This document shows, piece after piece, positions 54,501 to 59,593 of a stretch of 59,593 nucleotides of DNA. The notes beneath the pieces are model-generated. The model worked only from the letters and a program-made list of their open reading frames with translations, was not told the DNA's origin and did not search any database. Origin of the DNA: Lachnospiraceae bacterium. GTDB taxonomy: Bacteria > Bacillota > Clostridia > Lachnospirales > Lachnospiraceae. Position 1 is the stretch's first letter. Every line of letters begins with the position of its first letter. The position numbers and the translations under genes were made by a program. The stretch spans positions 1 through 59,593 of the forward strand of contig JAILGA010000131.1 in assembly GCA_024697225.1 (NCBI GenBank), read 5' to 3'.

Positions 54501-56007
54501 ACTCAGATACAGCAATAATGTTCACGCGGCATATCATACCGATGACGGCGCGCCGATGGTCACAGCGGTGATGACCGGCAATTACGCGGGAAGCGTGTCC
54601 AAAAACTTCACGATAGAGAAGGCGGACATGGCTGAGGCACAGATGGTCAATCCTTCAGGCTTTGTCAAGGACGGAATGAGCATGATCGTGCTCAAGCCAA
54701 AGGTATACTGGCAGGGCAAGCTGCTTAAGGAGGGCAGGGACTATACGCTTGCTTATACAGACGGGCGGAACAACGCCTATTTTGATATCGGAGAATGGAC
54801 GATAACCGTAAACGGTATCGGAGATTTTACCGGCGCCGGCACAGCACTCGAGGTTCTTACCAGGAAGGCCGGTGCGAAGAATCTGAAAAAGACTTCCGCA
54901 CGGCTTGTGACAAAGGCATCGGAGCTGGTTTATAACGGCACGGAGATAACGCCTGAGTATCAGCTGGGCGGAGTGGATATGACAAAGGTGAGAGTCGCGT
55001 ACATGAATAATGTGAACGCAGGCACTGCGACGGTCATCTTTTCATCGGCCAGCGAGGAATACTATGGTAAGAAGACCGTAAAATTCAGGATAAAGAGGCG
55101 CAATCTGAACGCGCCCGATACGATGCTTCAGACCTATGTAGACAGGAGACCTGCGGGGTATTATGATGTCGCCTATCAGAAAGGCGGTGTAACGCCGGGG
55201 CTCGATCTGCTGGTGGCAAAAGGCACGGTCAGCGCGTTTTCGAGTTCAAGTTACGTGCCGGGGGTTCTGATCCCTGCAGCGAGCGGCACACAGGTCTATG
55301 ACGGATACAGGACCACGGACGGATATAAGAGACTTGTACTAGACAAGGATTATACGGTCAAATATAAGACCTATACGAAACCCAAGCTTGCCGGAGCCGC
55401 TTTTGTCAAGGGAAGGGGCAATTACACCGGCAATGTGCGCATAGGCTATAACGTGCACCAGCAGGATCTGAAGAATCTGCACCTGGTCATTGATGATGTG
55501 AATCATTCCAAAAAGGCCGGTAATTACCGCAAGGTGAAGATAAAGATATATGATCTGAACGGAAGGAAGCTGAAGAAAAATAAGGACTTCAAGATCCCCA
55601 AGGACGGCTGGCTGCCTGAGAATGAGACACCCGCTGCCAACAGTACGGTAAATGTGTATATCGCGGGAACGGGTCTGTATCAGGGCGGTATAAATGCCAG
55701 CTTCCGTGTCATCAACAAGTCGCAGCGCATAAACAAGGCCACCGCATCATTCAGGAAATATGAGAACGGAGGCTGGGTACCTTATGCTGCCGAGGATTTC
55801 AGCATGAATTACACCGGTTCGCCGGTTACCCTGACAAATGATAATGTCGTGCTTGTCAAGGATGAGGTCACAGTGCCTCAGGCTTATCTTGAGGTGGTGA
55901 GTATCATCAACAATACGAAGATAGGAACAGCGACGATGTTTGTAAAAGCATACGGGACGGAATACGGCGGGTTGAAGGAGATTAAATTCAGGATAGGCAG
56001 AAGATGA
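48529..56007 (+). CDS. Giant secreted repeat protein with Ig-like (BIG2), InlB/Flg_new and chitobiase-like domains
   Basis: A protein of about 2,492 residues. A signal peptide covers about residues 1-40 (RRALALFLVWVMYMP, cleavage near AEA). Flg_new/InlB-B-type repeats lie near 562-645 (IVYDGNDGG to LYANW) and 1384-1472, with a looser one near 1474-1564. A chitobiase-type Ig module is near 1568-1642 (VIYYTIDGSEPDSNKRLY). Three BIG2 Ig-like domains are near 1649-1737, 1747-1832 and 1840-1934. The C-terminal ~550 residues are further beta repeats (VYNGTEITPEYQL, FTIEKADM). No LPXTG, SLH or choline-binding end is seen, so the anchor is unknown. AGGTGA precedes ATG 48529. Its sigma-D promoter links it to motility; an adhesin or filament-associated role is inferred. 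Confidence 0.85.
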   Translation: MTSSRTMNIKNFLRRALALFLVWVMYMPNSLSQYIGTAPMVAEAEEDMFDDMELEVNFFRIAGEDTVSRFQKVSLNSGWELVGTPTIAYVPGRTGNNGNSSSFDFLTIERIDGEERAFNAIVSKDVVNDEDVYGSAKVTVSARKILGGSVQSQTITVNYRELVPVPNGNTRTYDGTEQYGLDDSQRIVDGVTAIVYKTGEYRAKDAGSYSFSIRLTNTSRFAWGLENYVNRKIAELTVDLEGSNAINWAINKAAGYGNLIPDITTVTDCTTSSNNDGSFRVRKDNADFSLEYRRYRSDRDPADDSGWMLITEKEGLDGIQENLGAGEYEVRYAADRNHETHGKSTMDITLDASQKKKAVIKPFKPQDARVIIEGTAKYGARLVAKVVTGSGSLVEFNNALNYTWYRKPRGEVAYTASPIQIGTTYNVTDVDVGGTLMVVVTAKNPENLDLSLMHEASVDFAETEEVRKSDGPAMTRVSVLNHIENYVDNSRDTDAVVYFYNTGTNTYEYSKSDLFPDGDTFVVALSDNKWTVTEPGTYYIRIVGDDGHEPSASTSVEIKRIHHIVYDGNDGGVTPLAVLKQAEGIIEETADELGTLVRPEDPTRVGYIFDDWYKEPECTSKYDFNSQATDAFTLYANWIYAPFDDRFYPVIVPERTPHNLTQDIAKVRYGDVLQILLPNGFNYDKLNDSDVIHYQWTRGKEGNTYKEEIEAAEGGTGTKNVSELKAASGINRRLLGTYTLGYEDVLEGNVSCYIYSEMDGRTDEEERIKQSNFAQYVGKAVIELKTDMVASRPSRKYIPDDRSVDELVLLATASPAESSQVKNNDPDIKITFRESTEDDEEIFKDGSGARMEFNTPYAGTNKFITVTFYDSRSSEAPLDVFIEWAEDNELLYFPKEVYDVTVKRESDLRPRGDITEAEQSFAWKEAYGSLDAPDDGVAWSGEDGRLLYVPRHMPLNKKELLDMVVESWVPEAALVSADSIILEMADPGDTGFEWDGNEGMSSGQKNRTITFSIKADPYSVNRDDIMEYEAFAGGEDFTFRIRTTQTGVQRLSFDKKWFSEDYDEPTLVKNYIDTTTKDAEYISNGNRFLVPVSYFNSNGFEYVSGAGITWPLDLHSKIEWESSDPGVAAVVNTDTRQQGGAILPGGSITLMGIGTTTITAKISYNNVDRLLNSKGKPEEERVSYVLIVTATEVPPPPSEPENTAYYLPKVYEPVYDGTEKTGVTAADGYEQYYILSGVTKAVNAGTYRAIATLKTGYCWRVGTRVGQTRITDRNYRDRINIYWNLKKAPNNEVPSLVGHNPSTDANDDGWIERSETSPSRLMNEMEYNDDYSKVINNWGWQGCSGTRISGLAPGTYYVRYKEKDNYEASPWTEVTINTIYLVRFETRVSSIISTVYYDTYPERIKTGSGSVLELYWPDNERLYEPSVAAMPEGWYDMRLFGWMVDDGSFWDFDDPGHFLVTSSVTLSANWVPIDYEITYDYDDALDWEISAENPLSYNVESGVITLNDPYRKAYKFMGWTCAELGINSPILNLSFDPQVIGTPDASGKSLLGPLEFRAFWKPRAAKPEANPAGGEYTATFDVALTCETPGAVIYYTIDGSEPDSNKRLYVGSIPIERTTTLKAIAYADELAESEILEVVYTIRQPGYSSTVRRIIVQPEKMTMIATSTEQLVEATLIPENVKHGDLIWTSGNTDIVQVVPGKEGSLQANLTPLKAGSTYVTVREEESGVETRFSVTVAKRGSSAWVPVKAVKLSGNTLLLRAGGSTRLTYDVVPSNGTDYIAVWKSSDTSVAVVEADGVVTAVQKGKATIDLEIYTYGYQELVARQECIVTVEGSSLVQGITIEPKEISLTAPVGSSITGGTAQLTAVVYPDDAANRTILWSADKPGYVTIDAHGRVTALRAGEVFITASSADGATDDDGKPVCATIRATITQEVAATDLADYKRYHNNMEPGEEFWIGAIPACTFTGSGIKPEPNVYYGAKRLVYGEDYKLRYSNNVHAAYHTDDGAPMVTAVMTGNYAGSVSKNFTIEKADMAEAQMVNPSGFVKDGMSMIVLKPKVYWQGKLLKEGRDYTLAYTDGRNNAYFDIGEWTITVNGIGDFTGAGTALEVLTRKAGAKNLKKTSARLVTKASELVYNGTEITPEYQLGGVDMTKVRVAYMNNVNAGTATVIFSSASEEYYGKKTVKFRIKRRNLNAPDTMLQTYVDRRPAGYYDVAYQKGGVTPGLDLLVAKGTVSAFSSSSYVPGVLIPAASGTQVYDGYRTTDGYKRLVLDKDYTVKYKTYTKPKLAGAAFVKGRGNYTGNVRIGYNVHQQDLKNLHLVIDDVNHSKKAGNYRKVKIKIYDLNGRKLKKNKDFKIPKDGWLPENETPAANSTVNVYIAGTGLYQGGINASFRVINKSQRINKATASFRKYENGGWVPYAAEDFSMNYTGSPVTLTNDNVVLVKDEVTVPQAYLEVVSIINNTKIGTATMFVKAYGTEYGGLKEIKFRIGRR

Positions 56008-57176
56008 GTTGTATGGAGAATAAGATCATGCCTGATAATCATAAAACGGAAGTCAGGGTACTGCAGCCTGCGGATAGGGCGGCTGTCATAATAAAGACAA
56101 GCCTCATCGGAATACTGGCGAATCTGGTCCTCGCAGGGTTTAAGGCGGCTGTGGGCCTCATATCAGGATCGATAGCAATAGTGCTTGATGCTGTCAATAA
56201 TCTGAGTGACGCGCTTTCTTCGCTTATAACTATTATAGGCACAAAGCTCGCCGGTAAAGCACCGGACAGGAAGCATCCTCTTGGCCACGGGCGGGTGGAG
56301 TACATAACTGCCATGATCATCGGGGTCATCATACTTTACGCGGGCGTGACCTCACTCATTGAGTCAGGGAAAAAAATCCTTCATCCCCAGAGCGCGCAGT
56401 ATGATGTTTTGGGGCTAGTGATCATCGCGGTTGCCGTTGTGGTCAAGATAGCGATCGGAACAGGCTTTATAAAGGTCGGAAAGAATGTGAATTCAGAGAC
56501 GCTTGTGGCTTCGGGGAAGGATGCGCGCGGTGACGCGATCATCGGCGCCACGACCCTTGCGGCGGCACTGTTGTACATTGTGTTCGGTCTTTCCTGGGAA
56601 GCATATCTCGCGGCCATCATCTCTTTCGTGATCATAAAAGCCGGATATGAAACGCTTTCTTCCACCATATCGGAGATCCTGGGAGCAAGGGCGGACAGCG
56701 ATCTCACAAAGGGCATAAAGGCTGCTGTCTGTGCGTTCCCGGAGGTACAGGGAGCATATGACCTTGTACTGCATAATTACGGTCCGGATATGATGGTGGG
56801 ATCGGTGCATATAGAGGTGCCGGATACCATGCAGGCGTCTGAGATCGACGCGCTCGCAAGACGCATAGAAAAAGCGGTCTTTGATAAATATGGGGTGATA
56901 CTGACCGGTGTCGGCATATATTCCATCAACACCACGGATGAGGAAGTGGTCCGTCTCCGAAGCGAGATCACAAAGCTTGTCACCGATCATAAACACGTTA
57001 TGCAGATGCACGGGTTTTATCTTGACAAGGAGGAGAAGACGATCCGTTTTGATGTGATCATTGATTTTGCCGCACCTGACAGACAGGCGCTCTACAGGCA
57101 TATATGCGAAGATGTGCAGGAGCTGGCAAAGGGATACAAAGTTGAGATCGCCATGGATATAGATATAAGCGACTAA
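56004..57176 (+). CDS. Cation diffusion facilitator (CDF) metal exporter
   Basis: A 390-residue CDF transporter. Six membrane helices fill residues 28-225, with metal-site motifs DAVNNLSDALSS in helix 2 and KDARGDAIIG in helix 5, and HPLGHGRVEY between. A cytoplasmic domain (VQGAYDLVLHNYGPDMMVGSVHIEV) and an extra ~80-residue C-terminal domain follow. It would export a divalent metal (Zn, Mn or Fe) by proton exchange; the ion cannot be fixed from sequence. The ATG overlaps the stop of the giant gene. Confidence 0.93.
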   Translation: MSCMENKIMPDNHKTEVRVLQPADRAAVIIKTSLIGILANLVLAGFKAAVGLISGSIAIVLDAVNNLSDALSSLITIIGTKLAGKAPDRKHPLGHGRVEYITAMIIGVIILYAGVTSLIESGKKILHPQSAQYDVLGLVIIAVAVVVKIAIGTGFIKVGKNVNSETLVASGKDARGDAIIGATTLAAALLYIVFGLSWEAYLAAIISFVIIKAGYETLSSTISEILGARADSDLTKGIKAAVCAFPEVQGAYDLVLHNYGPDMMVGSVHIEVPDTMQASEIDALARRIEKAVFDKYGVILTGVGIYSINTTDEEVVRLRSEITKLVTDHKHVMQMHGFYLDKEEKTIRFDVIIDFAAPDRQALYRHICEDVQELAKGYKVEIAMDIDISD

Positions 57177-57178
57177 TG

Positions 57179-57206
57179 AAACCCCCCGGGTTGATCCCGG
57201 GGGTTA
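57179..57206. terminator. Bidirectional hairpin between convergent genes
   Basis: AACCCCCCGGG and CCCGGGGGTT form an almost perfect stem with a short loop between the CDF gene and the convergent 566-residue gene. The T-tract is weak on both sides. Confidence 0.65.
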
Positions 57207-57211
57207 ATGTG

Positions 57212-58912
57212 TCAGTTCGATTTGGATCTGGTCTTATCCGCCTGCTTTTCTGCAGCATCATGAAGGTGTTTGCGCTTCACGGCTTTTTCCTGCGCCCTGT
57301 CCTGAAGATCGGAGAATTTCACCTGCTTTTTCCGCACGGTATTCGCCTGCTGTCGGATCTTTTCCGCCTCGTCAAAATTCAGCACCTCCAGGATGCCCAA
57401 AGCACCTGCAAAACGGTCCTTTCCGGTTTCGGTCTTTCGTTCGGTGGTTTTGTCCGAAAGGTATAACTTGCAGGTTTTTTCAACATTTTTTAAATGCACC
57501 TGAAGAGCAAGCCTCTCAACATCACTGAGTTCTTCTGATTTTTTGTAGATCTGCCTGGCTTTTTCAATGGATTCGAGCATATTGTTATACTCTTTACTGT
57601 TTTTATGCCCTGACCAGCCGCTTTTTGTATCTTTCATCATCTCATAGAACGAGTCTATGCGATCAGCGAGTCCGCGGTCGGTCAAGGTCTTTTGGATGCG
57701 ATATTCGGATCCGAGTCTCTCCGCGCGTTTGGTCAGTCCGTGATCGACAGAGAAGCTTCTCGCGGCAGAATCGATAAGGGTCTTGCCGGCTTCAAGACGC
57801 GGTTTGTCCCTGTCTTTGGCCCCGTCCATATCAGTTATCGCATCAAAGTTCTCATAGTGTTCGATCCTTTTTCCCAAAGCCGCAACTCTGTCGGAGAAGC
57901 TTTCAACAAAGCTTTTTCTCTCTGCCTGACTCGTGAAACCGTTCTGAAGCTTTTCGCTGCATATGTTCTGTATATCGTTCATCTCCTGAAGAAGTTCCGC
58001 AGCCGTGCCTGCGACCTGCTCCGGATCAGAGACCATTGCATCGCTTTTTGCCCTGCGGATACATGCGGATACTTCTCTTAGGAAGAATGCGACTTCCTGC
58101 GGCATTCCTTTCGCATTGCCGTCGATAAGACTCCGGCATTCTGCCGACACAGCGGCACATCCATGTTTCGGATCTCCGAGAAGGGCCGTAAACCTGTCAT
58201 TTTGATCCTGTTCCTCCTCAGGTCTTGTGAGACGAAACATGGTTGTCAGGGACTCGTTGTTCAGCGAACGCGCGATATCATCCGCCAGATCTTTTGTTTC
58301 TGTTAAGCCGGTCACCTGAGATAACAGGTAGCTGTTGTCATCAGCGAATGAAGGATTCCTTGAAAGCTGATCCCGCATATCGTTTTTGTGGCTGAAAATC
58401 CGGGCAGATGAATACAGATAATCAAACACCCTGGTAGTGAGATCGTTGTGAGAAGCACGCTGCAGCTGCCACTCGGTGGGTATTCTTTTTATGGAAGAAA
58501 GGAGAGTCAGCTGAAGGCCGTCGGTTTCCGTCATGAGAGGATCCATCGCGTCTTCATGATCGGAAAGGGAATTCTGAAGATGGGCTTTGACTGCATACAC
58601 GTATTCGCCAAGAGGCGTATACTCCTTCTTTGAGCCGCGAAGATCCTTATATATCTCGGTCGCAAGATCGAGGTACTCTCTGAGATAGGGTTCCGCCTGC
58701 GCTGCCACCTCGTCGCTCTGCTTTCTGACGAGGGTGCCGTTGCCTGCCAGGTAATTCTGTGCAGCCGGATCAGCCACAAAGGCATCCAGAATAGTATTGA
58801 CTTTCAGGGCATCTATGCGGTCCTTGTATTTCTTCAGCTCCGGAAACCTGTTATAGTCGAGAGCCGACCTGACATTGCCGATAACCTGAATATCCTGAAA
58901 TGTAATATTCAT
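57212..58912 (-). CDS. Helical protein of unknown function, 566 residues
   Basis: A cytoplasmic-looking, charged, helix-rich protein with no signal peptide, membrane helix or known motif. It has heptad-like stretches (EEQDQNDRFTALL, AELLQEMNDIQNI, EELSDVERLALQVHLKNVEK) and a strongly basic tail (KAVKRKHLHDAAEKQADKTR). I do not recognise the family. AAAGGAGG precedes the ATG. Upstream lie an extended sigma-A promoter and an overlapping CCGATAT box, so a link to the flagellar regulon is possible but unproven. Its position beside a tRNA and an rRNA operon gives no clear hint. Confidence 0.75.
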   Translation of the reverse strand: MNITFQDIQVIGNVRSALDYNRFPELKKYKDRIDALKVNTILDAFVADPAAQNYLAGNGTLVRKQSDEVAAQAEPYLREYLDLATEIYKDLRGSKKEYTPLGEYVYAVKAHLQNSLSDHEDAMDPLMTETDGLQLTLLSSIKRIPTEWQLQRASHNDLTTRVFDYLYSSARIFSHKNDMRDQLSRNPSFADDNSYLLSQVTGLTETKDLADDIARSLNNESLTTMFRLTRPEEEQDQNDRFTALLGDPKHGCAAVSAECRSLIDGNAKGMPQEVAFFLREVSACIRRAKSDAMVSDPEQVAGTAAELLQEMNDIQNICSEKLQNGFTSQAERKSFVESFSDRVAALGKRIEHYENFDAITDMDGAKDRDKPRLEAGKTLIDSAARSFSVDHGLTKRAERLGSEYRIQKTLTDRGLADRIDSFYEMMKDTKSGWSGHKNSKEYNNMLESIEKARQIYKKSEELSDVERLALQVHLKNVEKTCKLYLSDKTTERKTETGKDRFAGALGILEVLNFDEAEKIRQQANTVRKKQVKFSDLQDRAQEKAVKRKHLHDAAEKQADKTRSKSN

Positions 58913-58960
58913 ACATCCTCCTTTCCAAAACGGAGAAATCGTTACGATATATCTTCCCTT

Positions 58961-58995
58961 AATATAGCATATCGGGAAGACGTTACAAATATATA
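58961..58995 (-). promoter_or_regulatory. Overlapping sigma-A and possible sigma-D promoter of the 566-residue gene
   Basis: On the minus strand: TTGTAA (58988-58983), 16 bases, TATATT (58966-58961) with TG before it (extended -10). Overlapping it is TATA-N15-CCCGATAT (58995-58969), a sigma-D-like pair with a perfect CCGATAT but a weak -35. Which is used cannot be told from sequence. Confidence 0.5.
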
Positions 58996-59011
58996 TACGT
59001 AACGGCGTGCC

Positions 59012-59041
59012 TTGACAAAACGTTCCGCGTCATGATACAAT
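59012..59041 (+). promoter_or_regulatory. Promoter of tRNA-Ser
   Basis: Consensus TTGACA (59012-59017), 18 bases, TACAAT (59036-59041). The transcript would begin near 59048, about 50 bases before the tRNA. The leader can fold: CTCTTCG (59042-59048) pairs with CGAAGAG (59083-59089), with GGAG/CTCC inside. Confidence 0.7.
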
Positions 59042-59100
59042 CTCTTCGCTTGCGAGATTAGGGAGAAGTAGCTCCTGAGAATCGAAGAGGATGGCGGCAA

Positions 59101-59188
59101 GGAGAAGTACTCAAGTGGCCGAAGAGGCTCCCCTGCTAAGGGAGTAGGTCGGGAGACCGGCGCGAGGGTTCAAATCCCTCCTTCTCCG
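59101..59188 (+). tRNA. tRNA-Ser (anticodon GCT)
   Basis: The acceptor arms GGAGAAG (59101-59107) and CTTCTCC (59181-59187) pair fully, with discriminator G at 59188. The anticodon stem CTCCC/GGGAG holds the loop CTGCTAA, giving anticodon GCT, which reads AGC and AGU. A long variable arm (GTCGG/ACCGG region) and the T arm GAGGG-TTCAAAT-CCCTC fit a class II serine tRNA. CCA is not encoded. Confidence 0.95.
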
Positions 59189-59194
59189 TCAAAG

Positions 59195-59233
59195 ATACCG
59201 TGACTCACCGGAGAGGTGAGCGCGGTATTTTTA
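59195..59233 (+). terminator. Rho-independent terminator after tRNA-Ser
   Basis: ATACCG and CACC pair with GGTG and CGGTAT across a short loop, followed by TTTTT. It ends the tRNA transcript seven bases after the gene. Confidence 0.8.
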
Positions 59234-59331
59234 TCACCGGCTTTCCATAATGACAATATGAAGTGTCGGAAAGACCCTGGAACACAATATATCGCGCATA
59301 AAAACTTTTTTAAAAAAAGTGAAAAAAGTGC

Positions 59332-59360
59332 TTGCATTATGTGAAAACGGGTGATAAGAT
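59332..59360 (+). promoter_or_regulatory. rRNA operon promoter with A/T-rich upstream element
   Basis: TTGCAT (59332-59337), 17 bases, TAAGAT (59355-59360). The 30 bases upstream are almost all A and T, like an UP element of strong rRNA promoters. Transcription would begin near 59367. Confidence 0.6.
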
Positions 59361-59366
59361 ATTATT

Positions 59367-59593
59367 CGCTCTCGCGAAAATGCGTGGAGCAAAAGCAAGT
59401 GCAGCTGATCGGAGATGACTGACTGTCAAGCTTGCTTGAACAGGCAGGCATAGACGAGCAGGTATAAGCGGCGAAGCCGCGACCGAAAGACCGAAGGTCT
59501 TGAGGGGGCACTTGCGAAGCACGACGCTCCTTGACAACTTAACAGTGATGCAACCCTGAACAATTCCACAAAAAATGAGGAAAGTTCAGAAGA
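59367..59593 (+). other. Probable 16S rRNA leader at the right edge
   Basis: This 227-base stretch has no open gene. It holds compact hairpins (GCGGC-GAA-GCCGC and AGACC-GAA-GGTCT) and, near 59530, TTGACAACTTAACAGTGATG, which resembles the leader found just before 16S rRNA genes in clostridia. The 16S gene itself would start beyond base 59593. The call rests on leader appearance and the strong promoter, not on rRNA sequence. Confidence 0.6.

Noticed and set aside
57176-57466. 96-codon plus-strand frame after the CDF gene
   Set aside because: It crosses the convergent terminator hairpin and lies antisense to the 566-residue gene.
59042-59100. Small SRP RNA before the tRNA
   Set aside because: The conserved SRP core (GGTC...GGAAGCAGC-type) is not present.

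Overview
The window looks like chromosomal DNA of a motile Gram-positive clostridial bacterium, most likely a Lachnospiraceae member (Butyrivibrio/Lachnoclostridium-like). This rests on a flagellin with a FliS-type chaperone, a Tad pilus without a secretin, AGGAGG-type ribosome sites, a two-subunit class I fumarase, and several large proteins of families I associate with Lachnospiraceae. I ran no search, so the taxon is an inference. Coding density is high. I saw no insertion sequence, phage gene or CRISPR array.

Layout. (1) 1-6840, sulfate assimilation: the 3' end of a CysN-CysC fusion, a LacI-type regulator broken by one frameshift, a sulfate ABC transporter operon (binding lipoprotein, CysT, CysW, CysA) behind a LacI-type operator, and a convergent CysQ. 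(2) 7043-10106: a membrane diguanylate cyclase, a small membrane protein and an OpgB-like phosphoglycerol transferase. (3) 10147-21601, cell-surface phosphonate cluster: a GT4 glycosyltransferase and two LicD proteins on the minus strand; an ABC exporter, a three-domain nucleotidyltransferase/cytidylyltransferase/PEP mutase, phosphonopyruvate decarboxylase and an iron alcohol dehydrogenase on the plus strand; plus a GT2 enzyme, rsmA and GtrA. No aminotransferase is present, so the predicted product is 2-hydroxyethylphosphonate (HEP) rather than aminoethylphosphonate. HEP would be activated as a CMP ester, placed on a glycan by LicD and exported. (4) 21598-28930: pncB, tatD, a TPR protein with a degenerate AAA+ module, and glgB. 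(5) 29038-33938, flagellar: a FliK-like large protein, flagellin and FliS. (6) 34139-44078, Tad pilus: two prepilin peptidases, TadZ, TadA, TadB, a TadC with a large extracytoplasmic insertion, Flp pilin, pseudopilin-like proteins and an FHA protein. (7) 44337-45620: a small AT-richer island with a DUF4160 pair and strong terminators. (8) 45621-48448: flavoprotein, HIT hydrolase, fumarase. (9) 48529-57176: a secreted 2,492-residue Ig-like/repeat protein and a CDF metal transporter. (10) 57212-59593: an unknown 566-residue protein, tRNA-Ser(GCT), and a strong promoter with a leader that appears to start an rRNA operon whose 16S gene lies beyond the right edge.

Two regulatory patterns stand out. 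First, the exact promoter TTGACG-N17-TAATCT occurs three times, each 9-11 bases before a start codon that lacks a ribosome site. Two copies are divergent (LicD operon and ABC exporter) and the third precedes gtrA. This suggests near-leaderless transcripts shared by the surface-glycan cluster. Second, sigma-28/sigma-D promoters with identical spacing (TAAA-N16-NCCGATAN) precede the flagellin gene and the giant secreted protein. Weaker versions precede the FliK-like gene and the unknown 566-residue gene. This links the giant protein to the motility regulon.
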